Part shown: piece by piece, positions 16,719 through 25,426 of the stretch
How positions within the stretch are numbered: the stretch's first letter is position 1
How the letters are laid out: every line of letters begins with the position of its first letter
The notes under the pieces: generated by a model
What the model saw: the letters and a program-made list of their open reading frames with translations, nothing else
Told to the model about the DNA's origin: nothing
Database searches by the model: none
Assembly (NCBI RefSeq): GCF_006385875.1
Contig: NZ_VFSU01000019.1
Location: 62,001-126,000 of the forward strand
From: Sandaracinobacter neustonicus
Lineage (GTDB): Bacteria > Pseudomonadota > Alphaproteobacteria > Sphingomonadales > Sphingomonadaceae
DNA: 64,000 bases
Direction: 5' to 3'
Translations under genes and position numbers: made by a program

Positions 16719-16821
16719 AGCCCCTCCCGTTGACGCTTCGCGTCAGCTTCGCTTCGAGGGGAGGGGTTGGGGTGGGGGCCATCCGCTTGGCGTGAGGTTG
16801 GGGGTTATAGCCTGCGGCGCT
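16719..16821 (+). repeat. R2 dispersed repeat, copy 1
   Basis: Shared blocks are AGCCCCTCCC, GGGGAGGGGTTGGGGTGGGG, a CATCCGC or TAACCGC variant, GGCG(T/C)GAGGTTGGGG and a closing GCGCTT. The other copies are at 48904-48982 and 52004-52086. In this copy the hairpin loop is enlarged by an extra small stem (GACGCTTCGCGTC). Confidence 0.75.
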
Positions 16822-16849
16822 TATGCGTGGCGTCCCATTACCCCTCCCC

Positions 16850-16947
16850 CGCTCAGGCTGAGCTTGTCGAAGCCCCATGTGGCATAACCCCCGGGCTCAG
16901 CTGTTGCGCTTTTGCTTCGGGGGCTTCGACAAGCTCAGCCTGAGCGG
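16850..16947. repeat. R3 repeat, inverted pair
   Basis: The motif CTTCGACAAGCTCAGCCTGA occurs on the minus strand at 16850-16876 and on the plus strand at 16921-16947, forming an inverted pair about 45 bases apart. Related single copies lie at 455-490 and 49171-49197. Confidence 0.7.
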
Positions 16948-16999
16948 GTTGGGGGGTGGGTTGGGGTGGCGGTGGGTTTGTGAGGATGTTGTGGATCAG

Positions 17000-17163
17000 G
17001 CCCGGCGGTGACACCCCCTCTCCATCTCTCCCCCTTGCAGGGGGAGAGCGCTCCGTAGCGCCGCAGGCAATCGAATCTGATCACTCACACGACGTGGCGG
17101 TTGGGGTACGACGCGAAGTTTGAGGGTGCAGGGAAATCATTTCCCTGCCCGCCGGAGGCAAAA
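17000..17163 (+). repeat. R1 dispersed intergenic element, copy B
   Basis: Blocks in order: GGCCCGGCGGTGACACCCCC, TCTCCATCTCTCCCCCTTGC, a CTCCCCCT/AGGGGGAG hairpin, GCGCCGCAGGCAATC, GATCACTC, GAGGGTGCAGGGAAATCA, the perfect stem GGGAAAT-c-ATTTCCC, and GCCGGAGGCAAAA. It lacks the CAAGGGC/GCCCTTG hairpin found in copies A, C and E. Confidence 0.8.
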
Positions 17164-17238
17164 AACCGCAGGCCGGCTCCGGGCAGAACCCGGCCGCGGC
17201 AGGCAACACTCCAACGCCGGAGACACACGCCCCCAACC

Positions 17239-18870
17239 TCAAGCCGCCAGCCGATACCCCGCGAACTGTTCCCGCAGCGCGGTTTTCTGGATCTTCCCCG
17301 TTGCCGTGTGCGGGATCGAGTCCACGAATTCCACCGCGTCGGGCATCCACCATTTGGCGATCTTGCCTTCCAGATACCCCAGCACCTCCGCGCCTGTCAG
17401 TTGTGCGCCGTCTTTGGGGATCACGATCAGCAGCGGCCGTTCGTCCCATTTGGGGTGGGGCACGCCGATCACGGCGGCTTCGGCCACGCCGGGGCAGCCG
17501 ATGGCCAGATTCTCGATTTCGATGGAGGAAATCCATTCGCCGCCGGATTTGATCACGTCCTTGGAGCGGTCTGTGATCTGCATATAGCCGTTGTGGTCGA
17601 TGGTGGCGACGTCGCCGGTGTCGAACCAGCCATCCTTGTCCAGGATGTTGCCGCCGTCGCCTTTGAAATAGCTGCCGACGATCCACGGCCCGCGCACCAT
17701 CAGCCGCCCGAAGGCGACGCCGTCGCGCGGCAGTTCACGGCCTTCATCGTCCACCAGCTTCATATCCACGCCGAAGATGGCGCGGCCCTGCTTGCACTTC
17801 AGGTCGATCTGCTGCGGGCGCGGCAGCTTTTTCGCGTCGGCGGAAAGGCTGCCGATGGTGCCCAGCGGGGTCATCTCCGTCATGCCCCATGCGTGGCAGA
17901 CGTCCACACCATATTTCTCTTCGAAGGCCTCGATCATGGCGCGCGGCGCGGCGGAGCCGCCGATCACCACCCGCTTCAGCGGATTGAGATTGGTGGCCGT
18001 CGATTCCAGATGCTGCAACATCCCCAGCCAAACCGTCGGCACGGCCAGAGTCAGCGTCACGCCTTCCTTGCGGATCATGTTGGCGATGGTCGGCGCGTCG
18101 AAATGCGGCCCGCACATCACCAGCTTCGCGCCGACGGCGGCGGCCGCATAGGGCACGCCCCATGCGTTGGCGTGATACATGGGCACCACCGGCAGGATCA
18201 CCGTTTCGGATCGGATATCCAGCACGTCGCCCATGCAGGCGCCATAGGCGTGCAGCACATTGGCACGGTGCGAATATTGCACCCCCTTGGGGTTCCCCGT
18301 GGTGCCGGAGGTATAGCAGAGGCCGGACGGCGCGGTTTCCGGCAGCTCCGTCCATGGCGCGTCGGCATTCTGCCCGGCGATGAACTCCTCGTAGCAGATG
18401 AAGTTCAGGCTGCTGTCGGCGGGCATATGCTCGCGGTCTGTCAGCAGCACATAATGTTCCACTGTGGTCAGGCGCGGGGCCAGCTTCTCCACCAGCTTCA
18501 CGAAAGTCAGGTCGAAGAAGAGCACCCGGTCTTCGGCGTGATTGGCGATATAGGCGATCTGGTCTTCGAACAGGCGCGGGTTGATGGTGTGCGCCACCCC
18601 GCCCATGCCGGAAATGCCATACCAGCTTTCCACATGCCGGTGGGTGTTCCACGCCAGCGTCGCCACCCGGTCGCCCGCGTTCACGCCCAGCCCGCGCAGG
18701 GCTTCGGCCACCTGCCGGGCGCGGCCCTGCACCTGATGCCATGTGGTGCGAACCTCATGGCCTTCGCAGGTCAGGCTCACGATCTCCCGGTCGCCATGGT
18801 TCAGCGCCGCATGGTCGATCAGCTTCCACACCAGCAGGGGCCAGCCCTGCATCGTGCCCATGGTCATCAT
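17239..18870 (-). CDS. acyl-CoA ligase (long/medium-chain fatty-acid--CoA ligase type)
   Basis: A 543-residue ANL-superfamily ligase that activates a carboxylic acid via an acyl-AMP to the CoA thioester. The AMP-binding P-loop is YTSGTTGNPKGV. Other core motifs are WGMTEMTPLG, the hinge DRSKDVIKSGGEWIS, and the C-terminal catalytic lysine in PHTATGKIQKTALR. The start is the first of two adjacent ATGs (18868-18870), preceded by GAGGAGAGAC. It is the last gene of the Rieske-allophanate hydrolase-GST operon (85-base gap). Its acid substrate may be a fatty acid or a carboxylate released by that pathway. Confidence 0.88.
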   Translation of the reverse strand: MMTMGTMQGWPLLVWKLIDHAALNHGDREIVSLTCEGHEVRTTWHQVQGRARQVAEALRGLGVNAGDRVATLAWNTHRHVESWYGISGMGGVAHTINPRLFEDQIAYIANHAEDRVLFFDLTFVKLVEKLAPRLTTVEHYVLLTDREHMPADSSLNFICYEEFIAGQNADAPWTELPETAPSGLCYTSGTTGNPKGVQYSHRANVLHAYGACMGDVLDIRSETVILPVVPMYHANAWGVPYAAAAVGAKLVMCGPHFDAPTIANMIRKEGVTLTLAVPTVWLGMLQHLESTATNLNPLKRVVIGGSAAPRAMIEAFEEKYGVDVCHAWGMTEMTPLGTIGSLSADAKKLPRPQQIDLKCKQGRAIFGVDMKLVDDEGRELPRDGVAFGRLMVRGPWIVGSYFKGDGGNILDKDGWFDTGDVATIDHNGYMQITDRSKDVIKSGGEWISSIEIENLAIGCPGVAEAAVIGVPHPKWDERPLLIVIPKDGAQLTGAEVLGYLEGKIAKWWMPDAVEFVDSIPHTATGKIQKTALREQFAGYRLAA

Positions 18871-18955
18871 GTCTCTCCTCATCCCTCGCCCACAGTCCTA
18901 ACCCAAAGCAGGCGGCGACGAAAAGGCCCGTTGTTACGGCGCGGCAATCCGGGCG

Positions 18956-19915
18956 CTAAAGTCCGAGGCTGGAAAGATCAGGCCCCACCGGCACGATGCC
19001 GTTCGGGTTCAGCGCGAGGATGGAATAATAGCCGCGCTTGATATGGTCGATGTTCACTGTCTCCCGCACGCCGGGCATCGCCAGCATCCGCGCCAGCCAG
19101 CCGCTCAGCGCCGGATAATCGGCGATCCGGCGCTGGTTGCATTTGAACACGCCATGATAGGCCGCATCGAAGCGCACCAAAGTCACAAACAGGCGGATAT
19201 CGCTTTCGGTGAAGCGATCCGCGAACAGGAACGGCCCGCCGTCCGCCAGCCGCGCCTCCAGCCTGTCCAGCATGGCGAACACATCGGCGAAGGCTTCCTC
19301 ATAGGCCAGCTGCGTGGTCGCGAACCCGGCGCGATACACGCCATTGTTCAGCTGGGTGTACAGCGGCTCGTTCAGCGCATCGATCTCGACGGCGAGATCG
19401 GCGGGGTAGAGGCTGACGGACGAATCCGCCAGCGCGCCAAAGCCGCTGTCGAAGATGCGCAGGATGTCCGACGACTCATTGTTGACGATCGTGTCGGTCG
19501 CCTTGTCCCACAGCACGGGCACCGTCGCCCGCCCGGTGTAGCGCGGGTCCGCCAGCGTGTAGAGTTCGTGCATATATAGGAAGCCGTGCAGCGGTTCGCG
19601 CGTGGCCCCGGGATAGTCGCCGAAACGCCAGCCCTCTTTCGTCAGCGTCGGCTCCACGACGGAAACACTGACCACATCCTGCAGCCCTTTCATCCGCCGC
19701 GCCATCAATGTGCGGGACGCCCATGGGCAGATATAGGCGACATACAGATGGTAACGCCCGGCCTCCGCCTTGAAGCCGCCCTCCCCCGTCGGCCCGGCCG
19801 CGCCATCCGGCGTCACCCAGTTGCGAAAGCCGGACGACATGCGCACGAAGCCGCCCTTCGCGTCCGTCCCCTGCACGGGTTGCCAATCCGCCATCCATTT
19901 GCCGTCCACAAGCAT
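18956..19915 (-). CDS. yqjG: glutathionyl-hydroquinone reductase (Xi-class GST)
   Basis: A 319-residue glutathione transferase of the Xi class, which reduces glutathionyl-hydroquinones back to hydroquinones using a catalytic cysteine. The signature CPWASR lies within YVAYICPWASRTLM. The family motifs NNESSDILRIF and FTESDIRLFVTLVRFD are also present. The ATG at 19915 (MLVDGKW) has AGGGGA upstream; a TTG six bases earlier is a weaker option. Its place in the oxygenase operon (28-base gap from allophanate hydrolase) suggests quinone detoxification during aromatic oxidation, which is inference. Confidence 0.9.
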   Translation of the reverse strand: MLVDGKWMADWQPVQGTDAKGGFVRMSSGFRNWVTPDGAAGPTGEGGFKAEAGRYHLYVAYICPWASRTLMARRMKGLQDVVSVSVVEPTLTKEGWRFGDYPGATREPLHGFLYMHELYTLADPRYTGRATVPVLWDKATDTIVNNESSDILRIFDSGFGALADSSVSLYPADLAVEIDALNEPLYTQLNNGVYRAGFATTQLAYEEAFADVFAMLDRLEARLADGGPFLFADRFTESDIRLFVTLVRFDAAYHGVFKCNQRRIADYPALSGWLARMLAMPGVRETVNIDHIKRGYYSILALNPNGIVPVGPDLSSLGL

Positions 19916-19943
19916 GTGCAATGTCCCCTGATGCAGCCGAGAA

Positions 19944-21728
19944 TCAACCGAGTGAGCGGATATAGCCGCGCCAGCCGCCGAAGTCCGTGATGTCGGCCGC
20001 GCCGTCCAGCGCGCGCGGCTCGGCGACGAAGCCTTTCACCGAAGTGCCGTCCTCCAGTTCCACTGTGCCGATGGCGAGCGGGGCGGGCACCTCCACCACG
20101 AAGCTGCCGAACGCCGCGACGGGCAGCCGATACACCTCCACCTCGATGGCGGCACTGCCGCCATGCACCAGCGCAGGCTTGGGCGGCACCGAATTGGCGA
20201 TGGCGAACAGCCGATAGGCAGGCGCGGTGCGGCAGCGCCGCACCAGTTCCGCCCCGCGCGAGGTCAACTGCCAGTGCAGCGGCATCCCGGCCAGATGCGC
20301 GCCGACCACCGCCAGCTCCACGGTTTCGGCCACACCCTTCACATCCAGCGGCGGCACGTCGGGCATGGGGGCGATCTCCTGATAGGCAGCCGCCAGCGCC
20401 AGCAGCGCGCGGTCCGTGAAGGCGGGGGCAATGAACGACACGCCAAAGCCGGTTGCATTGGCGCGGAACCCGGCGGGCACAGCGATGGCCGCCATATCCA
20501 GCAGGTTCACGAAATTGGTGTAGAGGCCCATGTTCGCGTTCAGCGCCAGCGGCTCCGCCAGCAATTCGCGCACGCGGTAGCTGGTGGGGCAAGTGGGCAG
20601 CAACAGCGCATCCACCTGCCCGAACAGCGCCGCCGCCCGCCGCGCCAGCGCCTTCAGCGCATATTCGCCGCGAAACGCGTCCATCGCGCTCATCGCCAGC
20701 CCGCCCTGCACGATCCCGCGCACGACCGGGTGGATCGCCTGCGGCTTCGACCGCAGCAGCGGCTCCACCGCCGCCGTCCGCTCCGCCACCCAAGGCCCTT
20801 CATACAGCAGCCGCGCCGCCTCCAGCAGCGGGGCAATATCCACCTCCACCGGCACCGCGCCCAGCGCCCGCACCCGCTCCAGCGCCGCCGCCCACAGCCG
20901 CGCGGAACCGGCATCGCCCAGGAAATTCAGTTGAGACGGCAAGGGGATAGCCAGCCGCAGCGCAGCCTGCGGCAAAGGCACATCCGCCCCTTCACGCGAA
21001 TAGTCATCCGCCGCATCGAACCCCGCGATGCAGCCATCCAGCAATGCTGCGTCGGCTGCGTCATGCGTGAAAATACTGATGCAATCGAGCGAGCGGCAGG
21101 CAGGCACCAACCCGGCAGTGCTCCAGCGCCCCTTGGTCGGTTTGAAACCGAACAGCCCGTTCAGCGCCGCAGGCACCCGGCCGGAACCAGCCGTGTCCGT
21201 CCCCAGCGCAAACGGCACCAGCCCCGCCGCCACCGCCACCGCCGAGCCGGAACTGGACCCGCCGCTGATCCACGCCCGGTTGTGCACCGCCCGGCACGCG
21301 CCATAGGGCGAGCGCGTGCCCACCAGCCCGGTCGCGAACTGGTCCAGATTGGTCTTACCCACAGGGATCGCCCCGGCCGCCACCAGTCGCGCCACCACCC
21401 GCGCGGACTGCGCCGGCGTAGTGGCAAAGGCCGAGCAACCGGCGGTCGTCTGCAGCCCCGCAACGTCGATATTGTCTTTCACCGCGAACGGCACGCCCGC
21501 CAGCGGCAGCACTTCGCCCGCCGCCACCCGCGCCTCCACCGCTTCAGCCATCGCCATCAGCGCCGCATCGCTGAAGCGGCTGATCCACACCTCCGGCTGC
21601 ACCACTTCATAGGCCCGCACGCGGCGCAGCGTCTCGCGCATCACCGCCGATGCGCTGACGCCTGACGCCGCGATATCGGAAACCTTGCGGAACGGCGGCA
21701 GACCGTCTGCCGCCAACCCCTCAGCCAT
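19944..21728 (-). CDS. atzF: allophanate hydrolase
   Basis: A 594-residue two-domain enzyme that hydrolyses allophanate to ammonia and CO2. The N-terminal amidase-signature domain has the Ser-cisSer-Lys triad K84, S158, S182, in FAVKDNIDVAG, ISGGSSSGSAVA and DTAGSGRVPAALNG. The spacing of 74 and 24 residues equals that of the characterised AtzF. The C-terminal domain ends with FGSFVVEVPAPLAIGTVELE and FGGWRGYI, typical of allophanate hydrolases. Its start overlaps the Rieske gene stop by 8 bases (ATGGCTGA). No urea carboxylase or cyanurate hydrolase gene is adjacent, so the allophanate must arise from another route. Confidence 0.9.
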   Translation of the reverse strand: MAEGLAADGLPPFRKVSDIAASGVSASAVMRETLRRVRAYEVVQPEVWISRFSDAALMAMAEAVEARVAAGEVLPLAGVPFAVKDNIDVAGLQTTAGCSAFATTPAQSARVVARLVAAGAIPVGKTNLDQFATGLVGTRSPYGACRAVHNRAWISGGSSSGSAVAVAAGLVPFALGTDTAGSGRVPAALNGLFGFKPTKGRWSTAGLVPACRSLDCISIFTHDAADAALLDGCIAGFDAADDYSREGADVPLPQAALRLAIPLPSQLNFLGDAGSARLWAAALERVRALGAVPVEVDIAPLLEAARLLYEGPWVAERTAAVEPLLRSKPQAIHPVVRGIVQGGLAMSAMDAFRGEYALKALARRAAALFGQVDALLLPTCPTSYRVRELLAEPLALNANMGLYTNFVNLLDMAAIAVPAGFRANATGFGVSFIAPAFTDRALLALAAAYQEIAPMPDVPPLDVKGVAETVELAVVGAHLAGMPLHWQLTSRGAELVRRCRTAPAYRLFAIANSVPPKPALVHGGSAAIEVEVYRLPVAAFGSFVVEVPAPLAIGTVELEDGTSVKGFVAEPRALDGAADITDFGGWRGYIRSLG

Positions 21729-22932
21729 TCGCCGCCGCAAGCTTCACCGGCTTCTTCGGCCCTTTCAGCCTGTCCCACGCCTTGCGATAACGCGCGACGA
21801 GCCACTGGTTGAACTGCCCCTGCGCGCCTTCCTGCCAGGAATAGCGCCCCCGCACCGCAAAGCGCGAGCGCAGGCCCACCTGCACCAGCTCATCCACATG
21901 CATGTCCTGCGCGATGATCTTCGCCGCGCTGTTCATGATAGCCTCCAGCTTGTGGGAAAAGGCCGGGTCCTTCTTCGCGCCGGGGGCCACCAGCACGCCG
22001 GTGTCCTGCTCCATCGTCTCTGCCCCGTCGGCGCGCAGGATCAGGTAGATCACCAGATCGGGCGTCATCACCAGAGACAGCGTCGGCGGCATGTTGGCAA
22101 ACGTCACACGCGTGCGATCCTCGTCCGTCAGCTTCGGGAAAATTGGCAGGATCGCCTTCTGCGTCGGGTTGAAGCTCGGGTCTTTGTGCAGCGCCCCGTT
22201 GAACCGCAGGAAACCGGCATCCTCCGCAGCCGCATCCGGAAACACCGCGAGGTTCGACGGGATGAAATCGTGCAACGGCCCCTGGTGCAATTTTGAGGCG
22301 TGGTAGCCGTCGTTGTTGTTCTCGAACATCACCTTCCAGTTCCACGCGAAACTGCCGGTGATGGTGTCCGCCAGCTCGGCCGAGGCGAGGTCGTAATTGG
22401 CGATCGCCTCTTCCACCACCGTCAGGCGCGGGGCCAGCGGCGCGGCTTCGGCATCGAAGTTCACGAAGATGAAACCCTGCCAGATTTCCACCTTCAGCGC
22501 GGGCAGGCTGAACTTTTTCCGGTCGAAGTTGCAGGTCTTGTCCATGGCGGGCGCGCCCACCAGCCGCCCGTCCAGATCATAGGTCCAGTGGTGATAGGGG
22601 CAGACGAACCCGCGCGTGTTCCCGGCCCCTTCCGCCACCAGCATGGCGCGGTGCTGGCACACCGAACTCATCGCCCGAATCTCGCCGGCCCGGTCCTTCG
22701 CGATCACCAGCGGCTCACCGATGATCTTGGTGGTGAAATAATCCCCCGGATTCGCAACCTGCTCCACCCGGCCCACGCACAACCATTCATGGTTGAACAG
22801 CGCTTCCTTCTCGAACTCATAGAAGTCCGCATCGGTGTAGCATTCCGGCGGCAGCGTCTCGGAATCGGCCAGATTCAGCGTCGAGCTTTCAAGGCTCGCG
22901 AAAAAACTGTCGGTCAGGATCGGGGAAGTCAT
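21721..22932 (-). CDS. Rieske non-heme iron oxygenase, catalytic alpha subunit
   Basis: A 403-residue ring-hydroxylating or N/O-dealkylating oxygenase. Rieske cluster ligands are C92, H94, C111 and H114 (CQHR ... CPYHHW). The catalytic domain carries the mononuclear iron histidines H211 and H216 in NNNDGYHASKLHQ, with D208 as likely electron bridge. It lacks a neighbouring beta subunit, ferredoxin or reductase gene, so electrons must come from a distant partner. It leads a leftward operon with allophanate hydrolase, the GST and acyl-CoA ligase, and diverges from an amidohydrolase gene. Substrate is unknown. Confidence 0.9.
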   Translation of the reverse strand: MTSPILTDSFFASLESSTLNLADSETLPPECYTDADFYEFEKEALFNHEWLCVGRVEQVANPGDYFTTKIIGEPLVIAKDRAGEIRAMSSVCQHRAMLVAEGAGNTRGFVCPYHHWTYDLDGRLVGAPAMDKTCNFDRKKFSLPALKVEIWQGFIFVNFDAEAAPLAPRLTVVEEAIANYDLASAELADTITGSFAWNWKVMFENNNDGYHASKLHQGPLHDFIPSNLAVFPDAAAEDAGFLRFNGALHKDPSFNPTQKAILPIFPKLTDEDRTRVTFANMPPTLSLVMTPDLVIYLILRADGAETMEQDTGVLVAPGAKKDPAFSHKLEAIMNSAAKIIAQDMHVDELVQVGLRSRFAVRGRYSWQEGAQGQFNQWLVARYRKAWDRLKGPKKPVKLAAANG

Positions 22933-23101
22933 CGGTCATCTCCGTCGAAACTGGGCAAGGCTGAATACCCTCCGACAGTGCCTCGCAACCGCCGCCCAAG
23001 TCTTTGCAGAGGGCGCACAGACATCTGCCGCAACCGCTGCGACAATTTGTTCTGCCCTCTCGCTCAAGACTCGAAGGGCCAAAACGCGCGAGAAAGCCCG
23101 C

Positions 23102-24499
23102 ATGACCACCACCCCCATCGAAGCAGACCTGCTGATCTCCGGCGCGGAGATCATCAGCATGAACCCCGCCCGCGAAGTGTTCCGCGATGGCGCGCTGGCG
23201 ATCAAAGGCAACCGCATCGTCGCCGTCGGCAAGCGCGAAGCGCTGGAACAAAGCGTCCGCGCCCGCGCCACCCACGATGCACGCGGCTTCGTCCTCACCC
23301 CCGGCTTCCACGACGGCCATATCCACATCACCGGAGACCCGCTCACGCGCGGCCTCGTCCGCCGCGTGCCGGATCAGGATTGGGGGGATAATCTCTCCAA
23401 ATGGGTGATCCCGCTGTTCAAGGCGCAGACGCCCTCAGACGAAGCACTCGCCGCCCAGCTCTCCGCGCTCGCGATGATCCGCCACGGCACCACCAGCTTC
23501 ATGGAAGCCGGCACCGTCATCCATCTCGACGCGGTGATGGAGGGCCTCGCCGCCAGCGGCATCCGCGGCCGCGTCGGCCGCTGGGTGGAAGGCCGCACCT
23601 ACGATCCCGCCGCCGATCCCGCCATCCGAACCAACGAGGCCATCGCCCTCCTCGAATCCGAAGTCGCCGCCTACCCGGACGATGGCGAAACCCTGCTCGC
23701 CGCATGGCCCCAGCTCGTCGGCCACAGCACCAATTCGGATGAGGTCTGGCTCGCCGCCAAATCCCTCGCCGATTCGAATGGCCTGAAAGTCTCCGCCCAC
23801 ATCAGCCCGCGCGCCAGCGACCCGGAATGGTTCCTCGCCAACACCGGCCGTCGCCCCGTCGAGCATCTCGCCCACATCGGCGCGCTCGGCCCCAACATCT
23901 GCCTCACCCACCTCGCCGACACCGACATGGCCGAAGTGGAACTGCTCGCCGAAACCGGCACCTCGGCCATCCACTGCCCGCACGCAGCCTTCCTCGGCGG
24001 CTTCGGGCTGGCGAAAAAGGGCCTGCACCCGGAAATGATGGCGCGCGGAATCCCCCTCATGCTCGGCACAGACGGCATGGCCGCCGACATCCTCTCCTCC
24101 GCCCGCCTGATGGCCGCCGCCTACCGCGACGCCCGCGACGATCAGGACCTCCTCCCCGCCACCAAACTCCTCGAACTGATGACGGTCGACGGCGCAAAAG
24201 TCATGGGCTGGGAAGGCGTCACCGGCGCCCTCATCCCCGGCGCCAAAGCCGATTTCATCCTGCACGACACCCGCACCCCCGAATGGGGCGGCCCCCTGTT
24301 CGACAGCGTCGGCCAACTGGCGCTCAGCGCCCCGCCCTCCGCCGTCCACAGCGTCTGGATCGACGGCAGACAAGTGCTGGAATCCGGCCGCAACCTGCTG
24401 CTGGACGAGGAAAAGCTGCTGGCAGACGCGGTGCAGGCAGGCCAGGCCATCGTCGCCCGAACCGGCCTGCCCATCCGCACGCCATGGCCGGTGCTGTAG
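23102..24499 (+). CDS. deaminase-type amidohydrolase (ATZ/TRZ/guanine-deaminase-like)
   Basis: A 465-residue cytosolic amidohydrolase. The metal motif HxH is H73/H75 (GFHDGHIHITG). Other ligands are seen in LKVSAHISP, ICLTHLADTD and the catalytic Asp in LGTDGMAADIL. The closing motif PGAKADFILHD is present. The subfamily (cytosine/guanine deaminases, s-triazine hydrolases, 8-oxoguanine deaminase-like) acts on C-N or C-Cl bonds of nitrogen heterocycles. It diverges from the Rieske operon with a 169-base spacer, fitting a shared pathway. Exact substrate cannot be deduced. Confidence 0.87.
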   Translation: MTTTPIEADLLISGAEIISMNPAREVFRDGALAIKGNRIVAVGKREALEQSVRARATHDARGFVLTPGFHDGHIHITGDPLTRGLVRRVPDQDWGDNLSKWVIPLFKAQTPSDEALAAQLSALAMIRHGTTSFMEAGTVIHLDAVMEGLAASGIRGRVGRWVEGRTYDPAADPAIRTNEAIALLESEVAAYPDDGETLLAAWPQLVGHSTNSDEVWLAAKSLADSNGLKVSAHISPRASDPEWFLANTGRRPVEHLAHIGALGPNICLTHLADTDMAEVELLAETGTSAIHCPHAAFLGGFGLAKKGLHPEMMARGIPLMLGTDGMAADILSSARLMAAAYRDARDDQDLLPATKLLELMTVDGAKVMGWEGVTGALIPGAKADFILHDTRTPEWGGPLFDSVGQLALSAPPSAVHSVWIDGRQVLESGRNLLLDEEKLLADAVQAGQAIVARTGLPIRTPWPVL

Positions 24500-24894
24500 A
24501 GCGGGGAGAGGCTGTAGCGCGGGGGGAGCCTGCCTCCGGCGGCCAAGGGCTTTGCCCTTGGAACCCGTGCCAAGGAAATGATTTCCCTGCACCCTCAAAA
24601 TTGGCGTTGCGCCCAACCTCCAACGCCGCGCGTGTGATCCACTTTGATTGCCTGCGGCGCTACGAAGCCCTCTCCCCCTGAAAGGGGGAGAGCTGGAGAG
24701 GGGGTGTCACCGCCGGGCCTAACCCACAGCGCCCCAACACGCAAAAAACCAAAATCCCGCACGCCATCCCCCAAACCCGCGTCCTTCCGCCACACCCCGC
24801 GCAGGAAATCGCGCGCGGTTGATCAATTTCAACGCACGCCAGCTTGCTACGCTGCACCAAAGGTCTGGCAACCAGACAACCAAAGGACAGCAGC
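24500..24894. repeat. intergenic repeat island 3 (R1 copy C)
   Basis: The first 220 bases are dominated by a reverse-oriented R1 element. The remainder up to the VOC gene is unremarkable GC-rich spacer with an AAAGGACAG ribosome binding site at its end. No gene is supported in this stretch. Confidence 0.7.
24530..24720 (-). repeat. R1 dispersed intergenic element, copy C (reverse)
   Basis: Read on the minus strand the order is the same as in copy B: GGCCCGGCGGTGACACCCCC, CTCTCCAGCTCTCCCCCTTT, GCGCCGCAGGCAATC, GGTGCAGGGAAATCA, then the CAAGGGC/GCCCTTG hairpin and GCCGCCGGAGGCA. It lies directly after the amidohydrolase stop. Confidence 0.8.
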
Positions 24895-25395
24895 ATGAGC
24901 GAAGCCACCCACAGCACCGGCCGCCTGCACAACACAGGACCGGGCCGCCCCACATGGACGCACATGGCGCTGGCCGTCTCCAACGTCGACGCCACCGTCC
25001 AATGGTATGAAAGCTTCACCCACCTGCGCACCCTCGCCCGCCACGAAGATGTGGACGGCCGCAACGCATGGCTGGCAGACCCGGACGAGAAAAGCCGCCC
25101 CTTCGTGCTGGTGGTGGGCGAATTCTACCCCGGCCACGATCCCTTCGCCCCCGCCCCGCACCACCCGCTCGGGCCGTTCGCCCATTTCGGCATCGAACTC
25201 CCCAGCCGCGAAGCCATCGACGAGATCGCCGCGCGCGGCAAAGCCGCCGGTTGCCTCGCGCTTGGCCCGGTGCAGATGGCCAAGGACATCGGCTACATCT
25301 GCTTCCTGAAAGACCCGGACGGCAACACCATCGAATTTTCCTACGATCAGGGCGTGTTCGAAACCGCGCGGGACATCTGGCAGGTCGCAGTGTGA
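24895..25395 (+). CDS. VOC-superfamily protein (glyoxalase/dioxygenase fold)
   Basis: A 166-residue single-unit vicinal oxygen chelate protein. Likely metal ligands are the H in TWTHMALAVSNVD, the H in GPFAHFGIEL, and the E in GNTIEFSYDQG, an H/H/E set compatible with a glyoxalase, isomerase or extradiol-type activity. The start MSEATHS has AAGGA eight bases upstream. It begins a rightward unit with an SBF-type transporter (31-base gap) and a TauD-type oxygenase. The reaction is unknown. Confidence 0.82.
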   Translation: MSEATHSTGRLHNTGPGRPTWTHMALAVSNVDATVQWYESFTHLRTLARHEDVDGRNAWLADPDEKSRPFVLVVGEFYPGHDPFAPAPHHPLGPFAHFGIELPSREAIDEIAARGKAAGCLALGPVQMAKDIGYICFLKDPDGNTIEFSYDQGVFETARDIWQVAV

Positions 25396-25426
25396 CAACA
25401 GCATCGCACCGGCGTAGGGCCGCGCC

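Larger units (their letters stand above)
16631..17238. repeat. intergenic repeat island 2 (hairpin, R2, R3 pair, R1 copy B)
   Basis: Six hundred bases without a gene. From the left: a large imperfect inverted repeat at 16636-16697 with an inner perfect stem AAGGGGC-TCT-GCCCCTT (16658-16674) that probably terminates the envelope operon; R2 at 16719-16821; inverted R3 copies at 16850-16876 and 16921-16947; and R1 at 17000-17163. A forward reading at 16690-16887 was rejected because it lies wholly in repeats. Confidence 0.75.

Noticed and set aside
16690-16887. Small plus-strand reading after the TPM lipoprotein gene
   Set aside because: Lies entirely in R2 and R3 repeats and has no family match or ribosome binding site.
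17000-17163. R1 as a small protein-coding gene or tRNA-like RNA
   Set aside because: Copies do not keep a common reading frame, and no cloverleaf fits; only hairpins are conserved.
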